64,000 nucleotides of DNA from contig NZ_JAMZAW010000013.1 of the NCBI RefSeq assembly GCF_024158745.1, forward strand, positions 146,199 through 210,198. Reading direction: 5' to 3'. Each line of letters starts with the position of its first letter. The stretch's first letter is position 1. Under the pieces are notes generated by a model. It was not told the origin of the DNA, ran no database searches, and was given only the letters and a program-made list of their open reading frames with translations. Positions 1 to 8,996 of this stretch are shown here, piece after piece. The position numbers and the translations under genes are program-made. The DNA comes from Paenibacillus tyrphae (lineage in GTDB: Bacteria > Bacillota > Bacilli > Paenibacillales > NBRC-103111).

Positions 1-680
1 ACCCGGTCTAGCACGTCCTGACGCACATCTTTCAAATGCACATACGCGATCCGGTCGGCGTACCGCTGCAGCAGCGCAAGCGGGTCGGCTCCGCCGTAGT
101 AAGCGTGGCCCGTATCGTACAGCATATGAACCAGCTCCGGGTCGGTCGTAGCCATCAAACGGTCGATTTCCTCCGGGCGTTCGACATTCGTGCCGATGTG
201 GTAATGGTACACCAGCTTCATGTCATGCTCGCGGCAAATTTCACCGGCTTGATGCAAGCCGTCCACCATATGATTCCATTCCTCGTCGGTAAAAGGAATC
301 ACGTTCCGGTCCGCAGGAGACCGCCTCGGGTCGCCGATGATCGATCCGCCGAGCTCACACGTGACGACATGCTTGCTGCCCATTTTTTGTAGAAATTGCA
401 CATGCTTGCGGTAAGCCTCCAGCTCCGCTTCCCGATAGCTCGGGTCCGAAAAAAGCACGCCTTTCCACTGCGAAGTGAGCAGGATTCCATTCTCCGCCAA
501 AGCTTCCCGCAGCACGTCTGGATCTTTCGGGAATTTACGGCAATTCTCCGTAGCGGCGAAGCCGAGAGCCGAGAAATCGGTCAACAGATCTTCAAACGTA
601 TAGTGATCCCCTAACTCCAGCACATCTTCATTCACCCAGTTAATCGGGGAAATTCCCAGCTTCAAGCGATCGATGTTCAT
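1..680 (-). CDS. iolE: Inosose dehydratase IolE (2-keto-myo-inositol dehydratase), 3' end cut by window
   Basis: The gene runs off the left edge, so only about 226 N-terminal codons are seen. It starts at an ATG preceded by AAGAAGGGG. The product begins MNIDRLKLGISPINWVNED, the usual opening of the xylose-isomerase-like TIM-barrel family to which IolE belongs, and keeps the barrel metal-site stretches YHYHIGTNVE, DTGHAYYGG and HLKD. In the family, IolE dehydrates 2-keto-myo-inositol to 3D-trihydroxycyclohexane-1,2-dione, which is the substrate of the product of the gene just upstream. That adjacency (25 nt between the genes, same strand) is the main reason to prefer IolE over another sugar-phosphate isomerase/epimerase. 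Confidence 0.85.
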   Translation of the reverse strand, partial: MNIDRLKLGISPINWVNEDVLELGDHYTFEDLLTDFSALGFAATENCRKFPKDPDVLREALAENGILLTSQWKGVLFSDPSYREAELEAYRKHVQFLQKMGSKHVVTCELGGSIIGDPRRSPADRNVIPFTDEEWNHMVDGLHQAGEICREHDMKLVYHYHIGTNVERPEEIDRLMATTDPELVHMLYDTGHAYYGGADPLALLQRYADRIAYVHLKDVRQDVLDR

Positions 681-705
681 ATGCAGGCCCCTTCTTTAAT
701 GAAAA

Positions 706-2571
706 TTAAATTTCCTTCACGACTTCGAGCTTTTGCCGCATCGTATCGTAGGCTTGATGCACCTTCCCGCTCTCCGATACTTCCGCCACGCCGACGCGCC
801 ACCACGATTCATAACCGTCCGTGTTCGTGCCCGGGAGCACCTTGATTTCGATCAAGGTGGAGACGGTCTGCTCCTTCGCGCTCTTCAAAGCTTCCTTCAG
901 CTCGTCAATCGTACGCACCGTGTACGTCTTAACGCCAAGAGCCCGTGCATAGAGCGAGAAGTCGACCGGCACATAGTCGCCTGTCAGCCTGTTCGTATCG
1001 GCGGAGCGGTAACGGAATTCATTGCCGAAGCCTTGGCTGCCGTGTCCGCGCTGGAGGTTATGAATGCACTGATAGCCGTGGTTATCCAGGAGCAGCACGT
1101 TGATTTTCCGCCCTTCCTGGATGCTGGTCAGCAGCTCGGAATGGAGCATCAGGAAGCTGCCGTCGCCGACGAACGCATGAACCTCGCGCCCGGGATCGGC
1201 CAGCTTCGCGCCAAGCGCCCCCGACACCTCGTAGCCCATGCAAGAAAAGCCGTATTCCATATGGTACGTATTCGGATGGTCGCATCTCCACAGCCGGTGA
1301 AGGTCGCCGGGCAAGCTGCCCGCCGCGCATACGATCACGTCGCTTGGATCGAGCGACGCATTGATCTCGCCGATGACTCTCGTCTGCGACAGACCGTCCG
1401 GCAGATCCATGGAGTACAAGCGGTCGACCTCTTGGTCCCAAGCCTGCTTCTCCGCCTTCAGCTCGTCAGCCAGGTAGGCGCTTTCGTAACCGGCCTGCCC
1501 CAAGGCAACCTGCAAGGCGGTAAGCGCTTCCTTCGCATCGGCGATGACCATGAGCGCGTTCAGCTTCATCGCGTCGAAGGAGCTGACGTTAATGTTCAGG
1601 AACGATACGTCCGGATGCTGGAACGCGCTCTTGGATGCGGTCGGAAAGTCGGCCAGACGCGTTCCCACGGAAATGATCAGATCGGCTTCCTTCGCCAGCC
1701 GGTTCGCGGCAAGCGATCCGGTTACGCCGATGGCGCCCATATACAGCGGGTGATTCCAAGGCATCGCGCTCTTGCCGGCTTGCGTCTCCGTGACCGGAAT
1801 CTGGAACGTTTCCGCGAAGGCGATCAGTTCCTTCACCGCGAGCGAGTAGTGAACGCCGCCTCCGGCGATGATCAGCGGTCTTTTCTTGCCGCGAATGGCT
1901 TGAACCGCCCGGTCCAATGCGCCCTGCGACAAGGTGCGCCGCTCGATGTAATGGACCCGTTTCGCGAAAAATTCGGCCGGGTAATCGTACGCCTCGCACT
2001 GCACGTCCTGTGGAAGCGACAGCGTCACCGCGCCCGTATCGACGGGATCGGTCAGTACGCGCATCGCGTTCAAGGCCGCCGTGATCAACTGCTCGGGACG
2101 GGAGATGCGGTCCCAATATTTACTGACCGGCTTGAATGCGTCGTTGGCCGAAATCGTGTAATCCGTCGGATCTTCAATTTGCTGAAGCACAGGGTCCGGC
2201 TGTCGGCAAGCGAAAATGTCTCCGGGCAGGAACAGCACCGGAATGCGGTTCACCGTCGCGGTCCCCGCCGCCGTCACCATGTTCAAGGCGCCCGGACCGA
2301 TGGAAGAGGTGCACGCGAATATTTCAAGCCGGTTTTTCTGCTTCGCGTAAGCCATCGCCGCATGCGCCATGCCCTGCTCGTTTTTGCCTTGAATGAACTG
2401 GAGCGCGCCTTTGTCCTGCTCTAGCGCCTCGCCGAGACCCGTGACGTTCCCGTGCCCGAAAATCCCCATGATGCCTTTGACGAATTTACGTTCTTCCCCG
2501 TCGATCTGGATGTATTGGTTATCCAAAAATTTCAGCAGTGCCTGCGCCATCGTTAAACGAATCGTTTTCAT
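706..2571 (-). CDS. iolD: 3D-(3,5/4)-trihydroxycyclohexane-1,2-dione hydrolase IolD
   Basis: A 621-residue thiamine-diphosphate enzyme that opens the ring of trihydroxycyclohexanedione to 5-deoxy-glucuronate in myo-inositol breakdown. The start is the ATG that opens [16 protein letters not shown], because GGGAGG lies just upstream; a longer reading frame to 2607 lacks such a site. The order of domains is that of acetolactate-synthase-like enzymes: a pyrimidine-binding part at residues 15-190 with the conserved Glu in the YAKQ region, a central part, and a cofactor part with [11 protein letters not shown] followed by LLLDNHG, which holds the Mg-ThDP motif. Length matches the family (about 635). 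It heads a transcript with iolE and has an operator-rich promoter upstream. Confidence 0.93.
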   Translation of the reverse strand: MKTIRLTMAQALLKFLDNQYIQIDGEERKFVKGIMGIFGHGNVTGLGEALEQDKGALQFIQGKNEQGMAHAAMAYAKQKNRLEIFACTSSIGPGALNMVTAAGTATVNRIPVLFLPGDIFACRQPDPVLQQIEDPTDYTISANDAFKPVSKYWDRISRPEQLITAALNAMRVLTDPVDTGAVTLSLPQDVQCEAYDYPAEFFAKRVHYIERRTLSQGALDRAVQAIRGKKRPLIIAGGGVHYSLAVKELIAFAETFQIPVTETQAGKSAMPWNHPLYMGAIGVTGSLAANRLAKEADLIISVGTRLADFPTASKSAFQHPDVSFLNINVSSFDAMKLNALMVIADAKEALTALQVALGQAGYESAYLADELKAEKQAWDQEVDRLYSMDLPDGLSQTRVIGEINASLDPSDVIVCAAGSLPGDLHRLWRCDHPNTYHMEYGFSCMGYEVSGALGAKLADPGREVHAFVGDGSFLMLHSELLTSIQEGRKINVLLLDNHGYQCIHNLQRGHGSQGFGNEFRYRSADTNRLTGDYVPVDFSLYARALGVKTYTVRTIDELKEALKSAKEQTVSTLIEIKVLPGTNTDGYESWWRVGVAEVSESGKVHQAYDTMRQKLEVVKEI

Positions 2572-2606
2572 ACAGGGCCTCCCTTTTATGAGTATGCGCT
2601 TACCCA

Positions 2607-2620
2607 TTATTCATGAATAA
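2607..2620. promoter_or_regulatory. 14-bp perfect palindrome upstream of iolD
   Basis: TTATTCATGAATAA is a perfect palindrome lying about 35 nt upstream of the iolD start and downstream of the predicted promoter. Such a position fits a repressor operator (an IolR-type regulator is a guess). The sequence itself is direct observation; the role is inference. Confidence 0.4.
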
Positions 2621-2636
2621 AGAGCTTCACTTCGCA

Positions 2637-2650
2637 AAAAAACGTTTTCA
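2637..2650 (-). promoter_or_regulatory. cre-like site (catabolite repression) upstream of iolD
   Basis: On the minus strand TGAAAACGTTTTTT matches the CcpA consensus TGWAARCGYTWNCW at all but one position. It lies in the 5' untranslated region of the iolDE transcript, where CcpA binding would block elongation. Inositol genes of Bacillus are catabolite repressed, which is consistent. Confidence 0.5.
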
Positions 2651-2806
2651 TTTTACTGTTGCCTTTTGCGAATAACTTCCTTTATCCAGCGAATTTAGGA
2701 TTTACATTGTCTTCCTATGACCGTTTAGATAATAAAACCGCTTACATTTCAACTAAAAGCTTCGAGCAGACCGCTTAAAACCAAGACTGTTCATTTTGAA
2801 TTTAGA

Positions 2807-2864
2807 GTAAGCGCTTTACCTTTCATGTGTGATCATTATAACTCAAGCTTTCCTGCGTTTGCAA
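2807..2864 (-). promoter_or_regulatory. Sigma-A promoter of iolDE with overlapping palindromic operator
   Basis: Read on the minus strand, TTGCAA (2859-2864) and a perfect TATAAT (2835-2840) are separated by 18 nt. Just downstream, GTAAAGCGCTTAC (2807-2819) is a near-perfect inverted repeat centred on GCGC, typical of LacI-family or CcpA operators and placed where a bound repressor would block initiation. Another related half-palindrome, GTAAGCGGTTTTA, lies a little further downstream. Confidence 0.7.
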
Positions 2865-2894
2865 TAATCAATTTAAAATGTGTGACGAAAGTCC

Positions 2895-4577
2895 CTATAA
2901 TTTGAACCTTTGTACCGTCCCCTGAAGCTCTTCGGCCATCGTCGTCAATACCGAGGTATTCGCCGACAATTCCTGCACCGAAGCCAATTGCTGCTCGGTC
3001 GCCGCCGACACATGCTGGGTCCCTGCCGCCATCGTCTCGGATAAGGAGGCGATCGATTCCATCGATCGGACGATCTCGACAGCCCCGGCAGACAACCGGC
3101 TGGCATCGACGGATACGGCTTCCACCTGCTGCGTCGCCTCGTCGACCAACTGCTTGATCCCCTCGAATATGCGCCCCGCAGCGCCGGCCACCCGGATTCC
3201 GTCCGCCACCTCCTGCGACGCCGCAGCAACCGAGCCGACCACGCGCTCCGTCTCCGCTTGAATATTATGCACCAGCGCCGCGACTTGTTTGGCGGACTGC
3301 CCGGTCTGTTCGGCCAGCTTGCGGACTTCCGCCGCAACGACCGCAAAACCCAGCCCATGCGCGCCTGCTCTCGCCGCTTCAACGGCCGCATTCAATGCCA
3401 GTAAATTGGTCTGGGTGGCGATATCCGATATCACTTTGTTCAACTGTCCGATTTCGGCGGAACGCCGGCTCATTTTCCCAATGACCTGATCCAAATTGTT
3501 CATCGTCGCCTGGATCGAATCCATCTGACGGATAACGATCCCGATCTCCTTGTCGCCGGCCGATGCCTTGTCCAACGCAAGCCCGGACAACGAACCGGCC
3601 TGACTGCCGTTATCGGCAATGCGCCGAATCCCTTCCAGCATGTCGCCGATCGACTGCCTGCTTCGCTCCACGGATTGCACCTGCTTCTCCGAGCCGTCCG
3701 CAAGCTGCTGCATAATTTCCGTAATATGCTCGGCGGCAGTCCCCGTTTGTTCCGAGCTCGACCGCAGCTCCCGGGAAATTCCTACGACCTGGCCCGAGCT
3801 GTCGTCGATTTGCCGGACCAGCCGGCGCAAGCTTTCGGACATTCGGTGAAAGGAATTGGCCAAATCCCCGATTTCATCCTGCCGCCGGACACGCACGTCC
3901 TTGACGCCGAGATTTCCTTCGGCGATCAAATTGGCCGCCTTGCTGAGGGCTACGAGCGGTCTTGACAAGTATCGCGCAAAAGCAAAGCCGATGACGACGG
4001 CCAAAGCAAAGCTTCCCAGACTTACCCATAAGGTGAACATCGTTATGTTGTCGACGAGACTCCGATTCGCTTCCATCTCTGCGGCCATAGTCCGGTCCTG
4101 CCGGTCGGACAAATCCTGCGCAAATTTCGTAATGACCGCCCCCAACGGAACAATTCCGGTTCTCGCTTCCTGGCGCGCATTTTCGGCATCCTTGCCGGCC
4201 AGCCCGAAGATCTGTTCCGCTTTCGTGCGATACTGCCGGTTCAGCTCCATGATATAACCGAGCTTCTCTTCCTCGCCCGAATCCGCAAGCAGCGCCTTGG
4301 ATTGCGTCAGCAGCTTCTCAATCAGTTCGTTCGTCTGGTTCAGCTCTGCGATGTAAGCGGAATCCTGCGTTAGAAGATACGTATTCAGGCTGCCGTTCTG
4401 CACGGCCGTATGAAACTTGATCTGGCCCGCGATCGTCTTCAGTTCCCCCTGCCTTTCGATCAAGTCGGCGTACGACCGGTTCATTTGCTGCAGCGAGCTG
4501 TAAAACAAAGTGCTGGAAATGCCGGAAATGACCGCCAAAGCCAAAAAACCGCCGGCCAACTTTTTACCGATGCTCAT
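2895..4577 (-). CDS. Methyl-accepting chemotaxis protein
   Basis: A membrane chemoreceptor of about 560 residues. It opens [19 protein letters not shown], giving the first membrane helix, followed by an extracellular four-helix-bundle ligand domain (roughly residues 35-185), a second membrane helix ([18 protein letters not shown]), a HAMP linker and a long coiled signalling domain. The hairpin tip that contacts CheA and CheW is present as [23 protein letters not shown]. The frame is open to a TTG at 4667, but that extension is charged, lacks a ribosome site and overlaps a cre-like sequence, so the ATG at 4577 (or 4598) is preferred. The ligand is not predictable. No terminator is visible before the iolD promoter. 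Confidence 0.9.
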   Translation of the reverse strand: MSIGKKLAGGFLALAVISGISSTLFYSSLQQMNRSYADLIERQGELKTIAGQIKFHTAVQNGSLNTYLLTQDSAYIAELNQTNELIEKLLTQSKALLADSGEEEKLGYIMELNRQYRTKAEQIFGLAGKDAENARQEARTGIVPLGAVITKFAQDLSDRQDRTMAAEMEANRSLVDNITMFTLWVSLGSFALAVVIGFAFARYLSRPLVALSKAANLIAEGNLGVKDVRVRRQDEIGDLANSFHRMSESLRRLVRQIDDSSGQVVGISRELRSSSEQTGTAAEHITEIMQQLADGSEKQVQSVERSRQSIGDMLEGIRRIADNGSQAGSLSGLALDKASAGDKEIGIVIRQMDSIQATMNNLDQVIGKMSRRSAEIGQLNKVISDIATQTNLLALNAAVEAARAGAHGLGFAVVAAEVRKLAEQTGQSAKQVAALVHNIQAETERVVGSVAAASQEVADGIRVAGAAGRIFEGIKQLVDEATQQVEAVSVDASRLSAGAVEIVRSMESIASLSETMAAGTQHVSAATEQQLASVQELSANTSVLTTMAEELQGTVQRFKL

Positions 4578-4626
4578 TCTCACCCGGATGACCCCCATTT
4601 TGTCGTTGTACTGGAACTTCTTTTTT

Positions 4627-4640
4627 TGAAAGCGTTTACC
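4627..4640. promoter_or_regulatory. cre-like site upstream of the chemoreceptor
   Basis: TGAAAGCGTTTACC matches the CcpA consensus except for the last base. A second symmetric sequence, TTAAGCGCTTTA, lies near 4695. Both sit between the chemoreceptor and the divergently read small gene at 4805, so either could be controlled by carbon status. Its presence inside the longest possible chemoreceptor frame argues for the shorter start. Confidence 0.45.
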
Positions 4641-4804
4641 GTTTTTTCGTTGCTTTTCTGAAGCCAACTGGATATAATTAAGCTTACTAAGTGGTTAAGC
4701 GCTTTATTAATTTTAAAATAACGGATTCCTCCGCACTTTTCAATGCTTTTGTGCAAGTCTTATTGCGATCTGAACATTCCCACTTGAAGAAGGAGCGACC
4801 TGTT

Positions 4805-5140
4805 ATGACGACGAATGAACCGGCTCAATTCGAAATGTTCCGCGATCCGTACAAAATGCTGATCGTTCTGCTGAACCTTGTCGCCGAGCAGCAAGGCATG
4901 GAACTGGACTACGAGAAGGTGCCCTCGTTTGAGAACGAGACGTTTTTGATCCGCCATGCGAATGACGGCGACATCTCCGACGTGCGTATCCCTAATTTTA
5001 TTTACAAAAAGGACTGGACGGAAATTACCTGGTACCAATACTTGGGCCGGGATATTTACTGCAGTAAAGACTTGTCCCGCGAAGAGTACAACAAAATGTT
5101 CGTCGACTGTATGGCTTCGCTGTATCAGTTGAACGGGTAA
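4805..5140 (+). CDS. Small cytoplasmic protein of unknown function
   Basis: An acidic 111-residue protein with no signal peptide, no membrane segment and no family that I recognise. The ATG is preceded by GAAGAAGGAGCG at good spacing; the frame stays open further upstream but without a ribosome site. The chain begins MTTNEPAQFEMFRDPYKML and is rich in aromatic residues in the second half (WTEITWYQYLGRDIY). It stands alone, divergent from the chemoreceptor, and is followed by a rho-independent terminator. Codon use resembles the GC-rich core rather than the AT-rich island that follows. Confidence 0.75.
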   Translation: MTTNEPAQFEMFRDPYKMLIVLLNLVAEQQGMELDYEKVPSFENETFLIRHANDGDISDVRIPNFIYKKDWTEITWYQYLGRDIYCSKDLSREEYNKMFVDCMASLYQLNG

Positions 5141-5190
5141 CCTTGCATTCCATCGGCTGGCGCCCGTATTTTAACGACTTATTATTGTAT

Positions 5191-5224
5191 AAAAAATCCC
5201 CGCCAATTCCAGCGAGGATTTTTT
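5191..5224. terminator. Bidirectional rho-independent terminator
   Basis: AAAAAATCC and GGATTTTTT arms, with inner CGC/GCG pairs, form a hairpin flanked by A and T runs. It lies between two convergent genes and can end both transcripts. Confidence 0.8.
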
Positions 5225-5227
5225 ATG

Positions 5228-6358
5228 TTATTTAGATGCAGGTGTGTATTCATTCACTTCATAAGCAACAATCTTATTGAAGATGACATAATCTTTTCTG
5301 CTTTTGAAAGGTCCTTTATTATTATCATGTTTATCGATCGCATAGGAGGCCGGACCGGTTCCAGCAGCCTTTCCTTCGTACCAGGCGATGAATGCATTTA
5401 CTTCTGTTATAGACAGGTCGAACTCTTTTTCAAGGCCAGTATCTAATGTAACGACTAAAATTGCTCTTCCGGATGGAGGCGTTACTGGTGCTTGCGGTGT
5501 TGCAGAAGCTTCGTTAGAATTTGCACTTTCTACTGGGCCATTGACTGCCGTAACAACGTAGTAGTAAGTAGTTCCATTGGTAACTGCAGCATCTGTATAG
5601 GTTATACCGTATACATTACTAGCAACAGTAGTATAGGGTCCTCCTGGAGTCGTTGATCTTTTAATGTTGTAATTGGTTGCCCCTGAAACTGCTGTCCACG
5701 AAAGAGCAACTTTCGAGTCTCCTCCAACTGCTACCAAATTTGTTGGTGCATCAATTGAAGAACGATTAGCAAGCTCCATCATTTCTACTTCAGCAATAGC
5801 AACCCGAGATTGGATTGTACCGTTTATTGAAGAAATATTTACTCTATAATGTCTATAAGCCGTATTATTGGAAAAAGTGTATTCTCTGGTTTCTGCTCTT
5901 TTCCAATTAACTTGTTCTTCTCTTTTATCAAGAACAACCCAATCTTGCCCATTGGAACTACCTTCAAAAGTCCAACTTTTTGGCGCATAATTGTTAGGGT
6001 CTGGATAGTCGTAACTTGTAATTGTATATTTCGCAATTGTTTTTAGATTGTCTGCACCAAAGTCAAGACTTACCCAGCCTGTTATTACACCGGGTTTTAC
6101 AACCCATGCGTCAGCTTGTCCACCGTTTTTTATGCCATTAAAGACTTTAAAAGACATATACTGATTCTCAGCAAAAAAGCTTGATGAACCGGCTACTTGG
6201 GGTGAAGGTGAATTATTGCTTGTCATCGGTTTGATAACATTTTCAGTGTAAACTTCCTGTGCATAACCACTAGAAGACAAGCCACAAACTGATAAGAACA
6301 ACGCTAATAAAAATGACACAGGAAGTAATTTCATTTCTTTTTTCAAATTACTAGTCAT
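5228..6358 (-). CDS. Secreted discoidin-like / fibronectin III protein with shared C-terminal module
   Basis: A 376-residue exported protein. GGAGG precedes the ATG. Residues 1-33 are a signal peptide ending near GYAQ. Residues 40-195 look like an F5/8-type-C (discoidin) fold: SLDFGADNLKTIAKYTI, a YAPKSWTFEGSSNGQDW strand pair and YRHYRVNISS are the typical blocks, suggesting carbohydrate or surface binding. Residues 200-290 are a fibronectin type III domain (APTNLVAVGGDSKVALSW onward). After a short Pro-rich linker, residues 300-373 are a module beginning GRAILVVTLDTGLEKEFDLS and ending KIVAYEVNEY. The same module ends two other genes in this window (15550-16785 and the broken gene at 13535-14409). 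The gene is AT-rich compared with its neighbours. Binding target is unknown. Confidence 0.82.
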   Translation of the reverse strand: MTSNLKKEMKLLPVSFLLALFLSVCGLSSSGYAQEVYTENVIKPMTSNNSPSPQVAGSSSFFAENQYMSFKVFNGIKNGGQADAWVVKPGVITGWVSLDFGADNLKTIAKYTITSYDYPDPNNYAPKSWTFEGSSNGQDWVVLDKREEQVNWKRAETREYTFSNNTAYRHYRVNISSINGTIQSRVAIAEVEMMELANRSSIDAPTNLVAVGGDSKVALSWTAVSGATNYNIKRSTTPGGPYTTVASNVYGITYTDAAVTNGTTYYYVVTAVNGPVESANSNEASATPQAPVTPPSGRAILVVTLDTGLEKEFDLSITEVNAFIAWYEGKAAGTGPASYAIDKHDNNKGPFKSRKDYVIFNKIVAYEVNEYTPASK

Positions 6359-6667
6359 ATGATCCTCCTGATATTATGATTTTTGTGGACAAAAGGTATT
6401 GTATAACTTAATAGTAAAAAACGTCCAAACATATATCCCCTAAATTTATATTAAATGTATCAATATAGAATAAAATTCATTATATTAGTAATTTGGATAC
6501 TTTCCATAACTAAATCATCACTTTCCGCAGCTGAATCGCTACGCCTCTTCCTTTCCCCCGCCCGTGGATTTCATCCTTTACATTCCGTTTATTTTCGGTT
6601 TAAAAACCTCCCTTATGCTAAGCAGCAAGCCTCGACAAACTGAACTGAAGCTAAAGGAGAAATCACC
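6359..6667. other. AT-rich intergenic region
   Basis: This divergent gap of about 310 nt is markedly AT-rich near the discoidin gene and becomes GC-balanced toward the exporter gene. It must hold both promoters. I see no strong -35/-10 pair or inverted repeat that I would assign with confidence, and the open frame inside it (6455-6643) lacks a ribosome site. Confidence 0.5.
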
Positions 6668-8239
6668 ATGACGAACGAAAAAACGAATGTGACTCTGGTC
6701 ATCGTCGGCCTGCTGCTTGGCATGCTGATCAGCGCTCTCGACCAGACGATTATGGCGACGGCGATGCCTAGCGTTGTGCAAGAATTAGGCGGGCTGTCTT
6801 TGTACAGCTGGATCTTCTCGATCTACATGCTGACGTCGACCGCCAGCATGCCCATTTACGGCAAGCTTGCCGACTTGTACGGCAGAAAAAAGCTCTATAT
6901 CGCCGGTATGACGCTGTTCATGCTAGGCTCGGTGCTCTGCAGCTTATCGGGGGGCATGATGGAATTGATCGTTTTCCGCGGATTACAAGGCCTTGGGGCC
7001 GGGGCGCTGATGCCGCTCGCTGTGACGATCATCGGCGATCTTGTGCCGCTGGAGAAGCGGGGCAGAATGCAGGGAATGTTCGCGGGCGTCATGACGCTGG
7101 CCAGCGTCATCGGCCCTGCCATCGGCGGAATGTTCGTGGAATATTTGAGCTGGCAGTGGGTGTTTTATATTAACCTCCCCATCGGCCTTGCCGCGATCCT
7201 CATTCTCATTCCGGCTTTGCAGGAAACCAAAAACCACGGCAAGCCGTCCATCGACTGGTTCGGTGCGCTAACGATGTGCGGGTCGGTCGTCGCACTCCTG
7301 CTTGCTCTCGTCTTGGGCGGAGGGGAATCCGGCCTCGGCTCCGGGCAGCACAATTCCTGGAGCTCGCCGCAGGTAGTAGGCCTGTTCGTGCTCGGGGTCG
7401 TACTGCTCGTTTTGTTCCTGTGGATCGAAACGAAAGCGAAAGAACCGATCATCCCTTTGCCGCTTTTTCGCAATCGCGTCATTTCCGTCACCTCTATCGT
7501 CGCTTTCCTGATGAGTGCGGGCATGTTCGGCGCGGTGACCTATATTCCGCTGTACGTCCAGGGCGTCATCGGGGTAAGCCCTTTACTCGCCGGCTATATT
7601 TTGACTCCGTTGATGCTGGCGATCGCCGCTGCCGTGACGCTCGGCGGACGTCTGATGCACCGATTCGCTTACCGCACGTTCAACGTGCTCGGCATGGTAT
7701 TGATGGGACTCGGCTTCAGCCTGTTCGCCACGATGGATGCGGACACCACGAAGCTGCAGGTCATCGTCTATATGATCGTCGCCGGACTCGGGATCGGCTT
7801 GATTATCCCGACGCTCAACACTTCGGTCATCGGTGCGATCGGCAGAGAACGGCGCGGTACCGCCACGTCGCTGGTGCAGTTTTTCCGGTCGATCGGCGGA
7901 ACGATCGGAGTCAGCGTCTTGGGCGTCCTGATTACCGACCGGATGACTTCCGGCATGTCGGGCTTGGGCGAGCGTTTCGCCTCCCTCCCTGCGGATAAGC
8001 TCGACAAGTTCGCCAATCCGCAGGCGCTGCTCGATCCGGCAGTCCGCACGCTGCTTCCGGCCGATCTGCTCGCCGAGCTGCAGAACGTGTTCACCCATGC
8101 GATCGACGGCGTTTTCCTTGCAGGAACGGTCATCGCAGCCATCGGGCTCGTTGCCGCGCTCTTGATGGGCAATGCGAGAATGATCCAACCGGCGGCTCCC
8201 CCCGCAGCCCCGACAGCCGCCGACGCGAAACAAACGTAA
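6668..8239 (+). CDS. DHA2-family (EmrB/QacA) multidrug MFS transporter
   Basis: A 523-residue proton-driven exporter of the major facilitator superfamily, placed in the 14-helix DHA2 group by length and by its first helix, LLLGMLISALDQTIMATAMPS, which carries the LDxTIxxxALP motif. Motif A in the loop between helices 2 and 3 reads GKLADLYGRKKLY, and motif C in helix 5 reads GVMTLASVIGPAIGG. AAAGGAG precedes the ATG. The C-terminal tail is Pro/Ala-rich. The substrate cannot be told. It is followed after 82 nt by a two-component pair on the same strand, which may respond to the exported compound, though no direct evidence shows this. Confidence 0.9.
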   Translation: MTNEKTNVTLVIVGLLLGMLISALDQTIMATAMPSVVQELGGLSLYSWIFSIYMLTSTASMPIYGKLADLYGRKKLYIAGMTLFMLGSVLCSLSGGMMELIVFRGLQGLGAGALMPLAVTIIGDLVPLEKRGRMQGMFAGVMTLASVIGPAIGGMFVEYLSWQWVFYINLPIGLAAILILIPALQETKNHGKPSIDWFGALTMCGSVVALLLALVLGGGESGLGSGQHNSWSSPQVVGLFVLGVVLLVLFLWIETKAKEPIIPLPLFRNRVISVTSIVAFLMSAGMFGAVTYIPLYVQGVIGVSPLLAGYILTPLMLAIAAAVTLGGRLMHRFAYRTFNVLGMVLMGLGFSLFATMDADTTKLQVIVYMIVAGLGIGLIIPTLNTSVIGAIGRERRGTATSLVQFFRSIGGTIGVSVLGVLITDRMTSGMSGLGERFASLPADKLDKFANPQALLDPAVRTLLPADLLAELQNVFTHAIDGVFLAGTVIAAIGLVAALLMGNARMIQPAAPPAAPTAADAKQT

Positions 8240-8321
8240 GCGCGCTTGAACGAAACCGTGCAGCCCGTCGCCGCATCTGCTGTATAATAGAGGCAAGATT
8301 CAAAAGGAGGCTGCCGTTCCC

Positions 8322-8996
8322 ATGGCTAAAATTCTCGTCGTGGACGACGATCCGCATATCCGCAGGCTGGTCAAGATGATCATGCGGGGCGAAGGCTTCG
8401 AGGTGCTCGAAGCCGCCGACGGCGCCAAAGCGATGCGAACGCTCGAAGCGGCAAAAGCGGACCTGGTCATTCTGGACATCATGATGCCGGGGATGGACGG
8501 CTGGGAGCTGTGCCGCGAGCTGCGGGAGCATTACGACCTTCCCCTGCTCATGCTTACCGCTTTGGGCGATACGGAGCAAAAAGTGAAGGGCTTCGACCTC
8601 GGCATCGACGACTATCTCGTCAAGCCGTTTGAGTCCCGCGAGCTCGTCGCCCGGGTGAAGGCGCTGCTCAAGCGGTACCGGATCGCCGCTTCCCAGATCG
8701 TGCAGGTCGGACGGGTGCAGTTGAACCAAAAAGCGTATGAAGTGACAGAGGACGGCATCGGGCAGACCTTGCCGCTCAAGGAGTTCGAGCTGTTGTTCCG
8801 GCTGGCGAGCTATCCGGGACAGACGTTCTCGCGGGAGCAGCTCATCGAGCTCATCTGGGGCTGCAATTTCGAAGGCAACGAACGGACGGTCGACGTGCAT
8901 GTGAACCGGCTGCGGGATCGTTTTCCCCCGGAGCGCTGCGGATTCCGCATCCGTACGCTCCGCGGGCTCGGCTATCGGCTGGAGGTGCTGTCATGA
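8322..8996 (+). CDS. OmpR/PhoB-family response regulator
   Basis: A 224-residue DNA-binding regulator. The receiver domain (residues 1-118) keeps the acidic pair DDD at 8-10, the phosphoacceptor Asp52 in LDIMMPGMDGWE, Thr79 and Lys101 in LVKPFE. Residues 128-222 form the winged helix: LPLKEFELLFRLASYPGQ followed by ERTVDVHVNRLRDRF and the terminal hairpin LRGLGYRLE. AGGAGG precedes the ATG, and a TATAAT lies near 8283 but without a convincing -35. Its stop overlaps the start of the sensor kinase by four bases (ATGA), so the two are translationally coupled. Confidence 0.93.
   Translation: MAKILVVDDDPHIRRLVKMIMRGEGFEVLEAADGAKAMRTLEAAKADLVILDIMMPGMDGWELCRELREHYDLPLLMLTALGDTEQKVKGFDLGIDDYLVKPFESRELVARVKALLKRYRIAASQIVQVGRVQLNQKAYEVTEDGIGQTLPLKEFELLFRLASYPGQTFSREQLIELIWGCNFEGNERTVDVHVNRLRDRFPPERCGFRIRTLRGLGYRLEVLS

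Noticed and set aside
36..614. Open frames on the plus strand opposite iolE
   Set aside because: The minus strand encodes a clear IolE N terminus in this stretch, so these frames are antisense shadows.
733..2424. Long plus-strand open frame opposite iolD
   Set aside because: It mirrors a well-conserved enzyme on the other strand, has Arg/His-rich low-quality composition and no ribosome site.
6455..6643. 62-codon ORF before the MFS gene
   Set aside because: No ribosome binding site, AT-rich intergenic composition, and it runs across the promoter region of the exporter gene.
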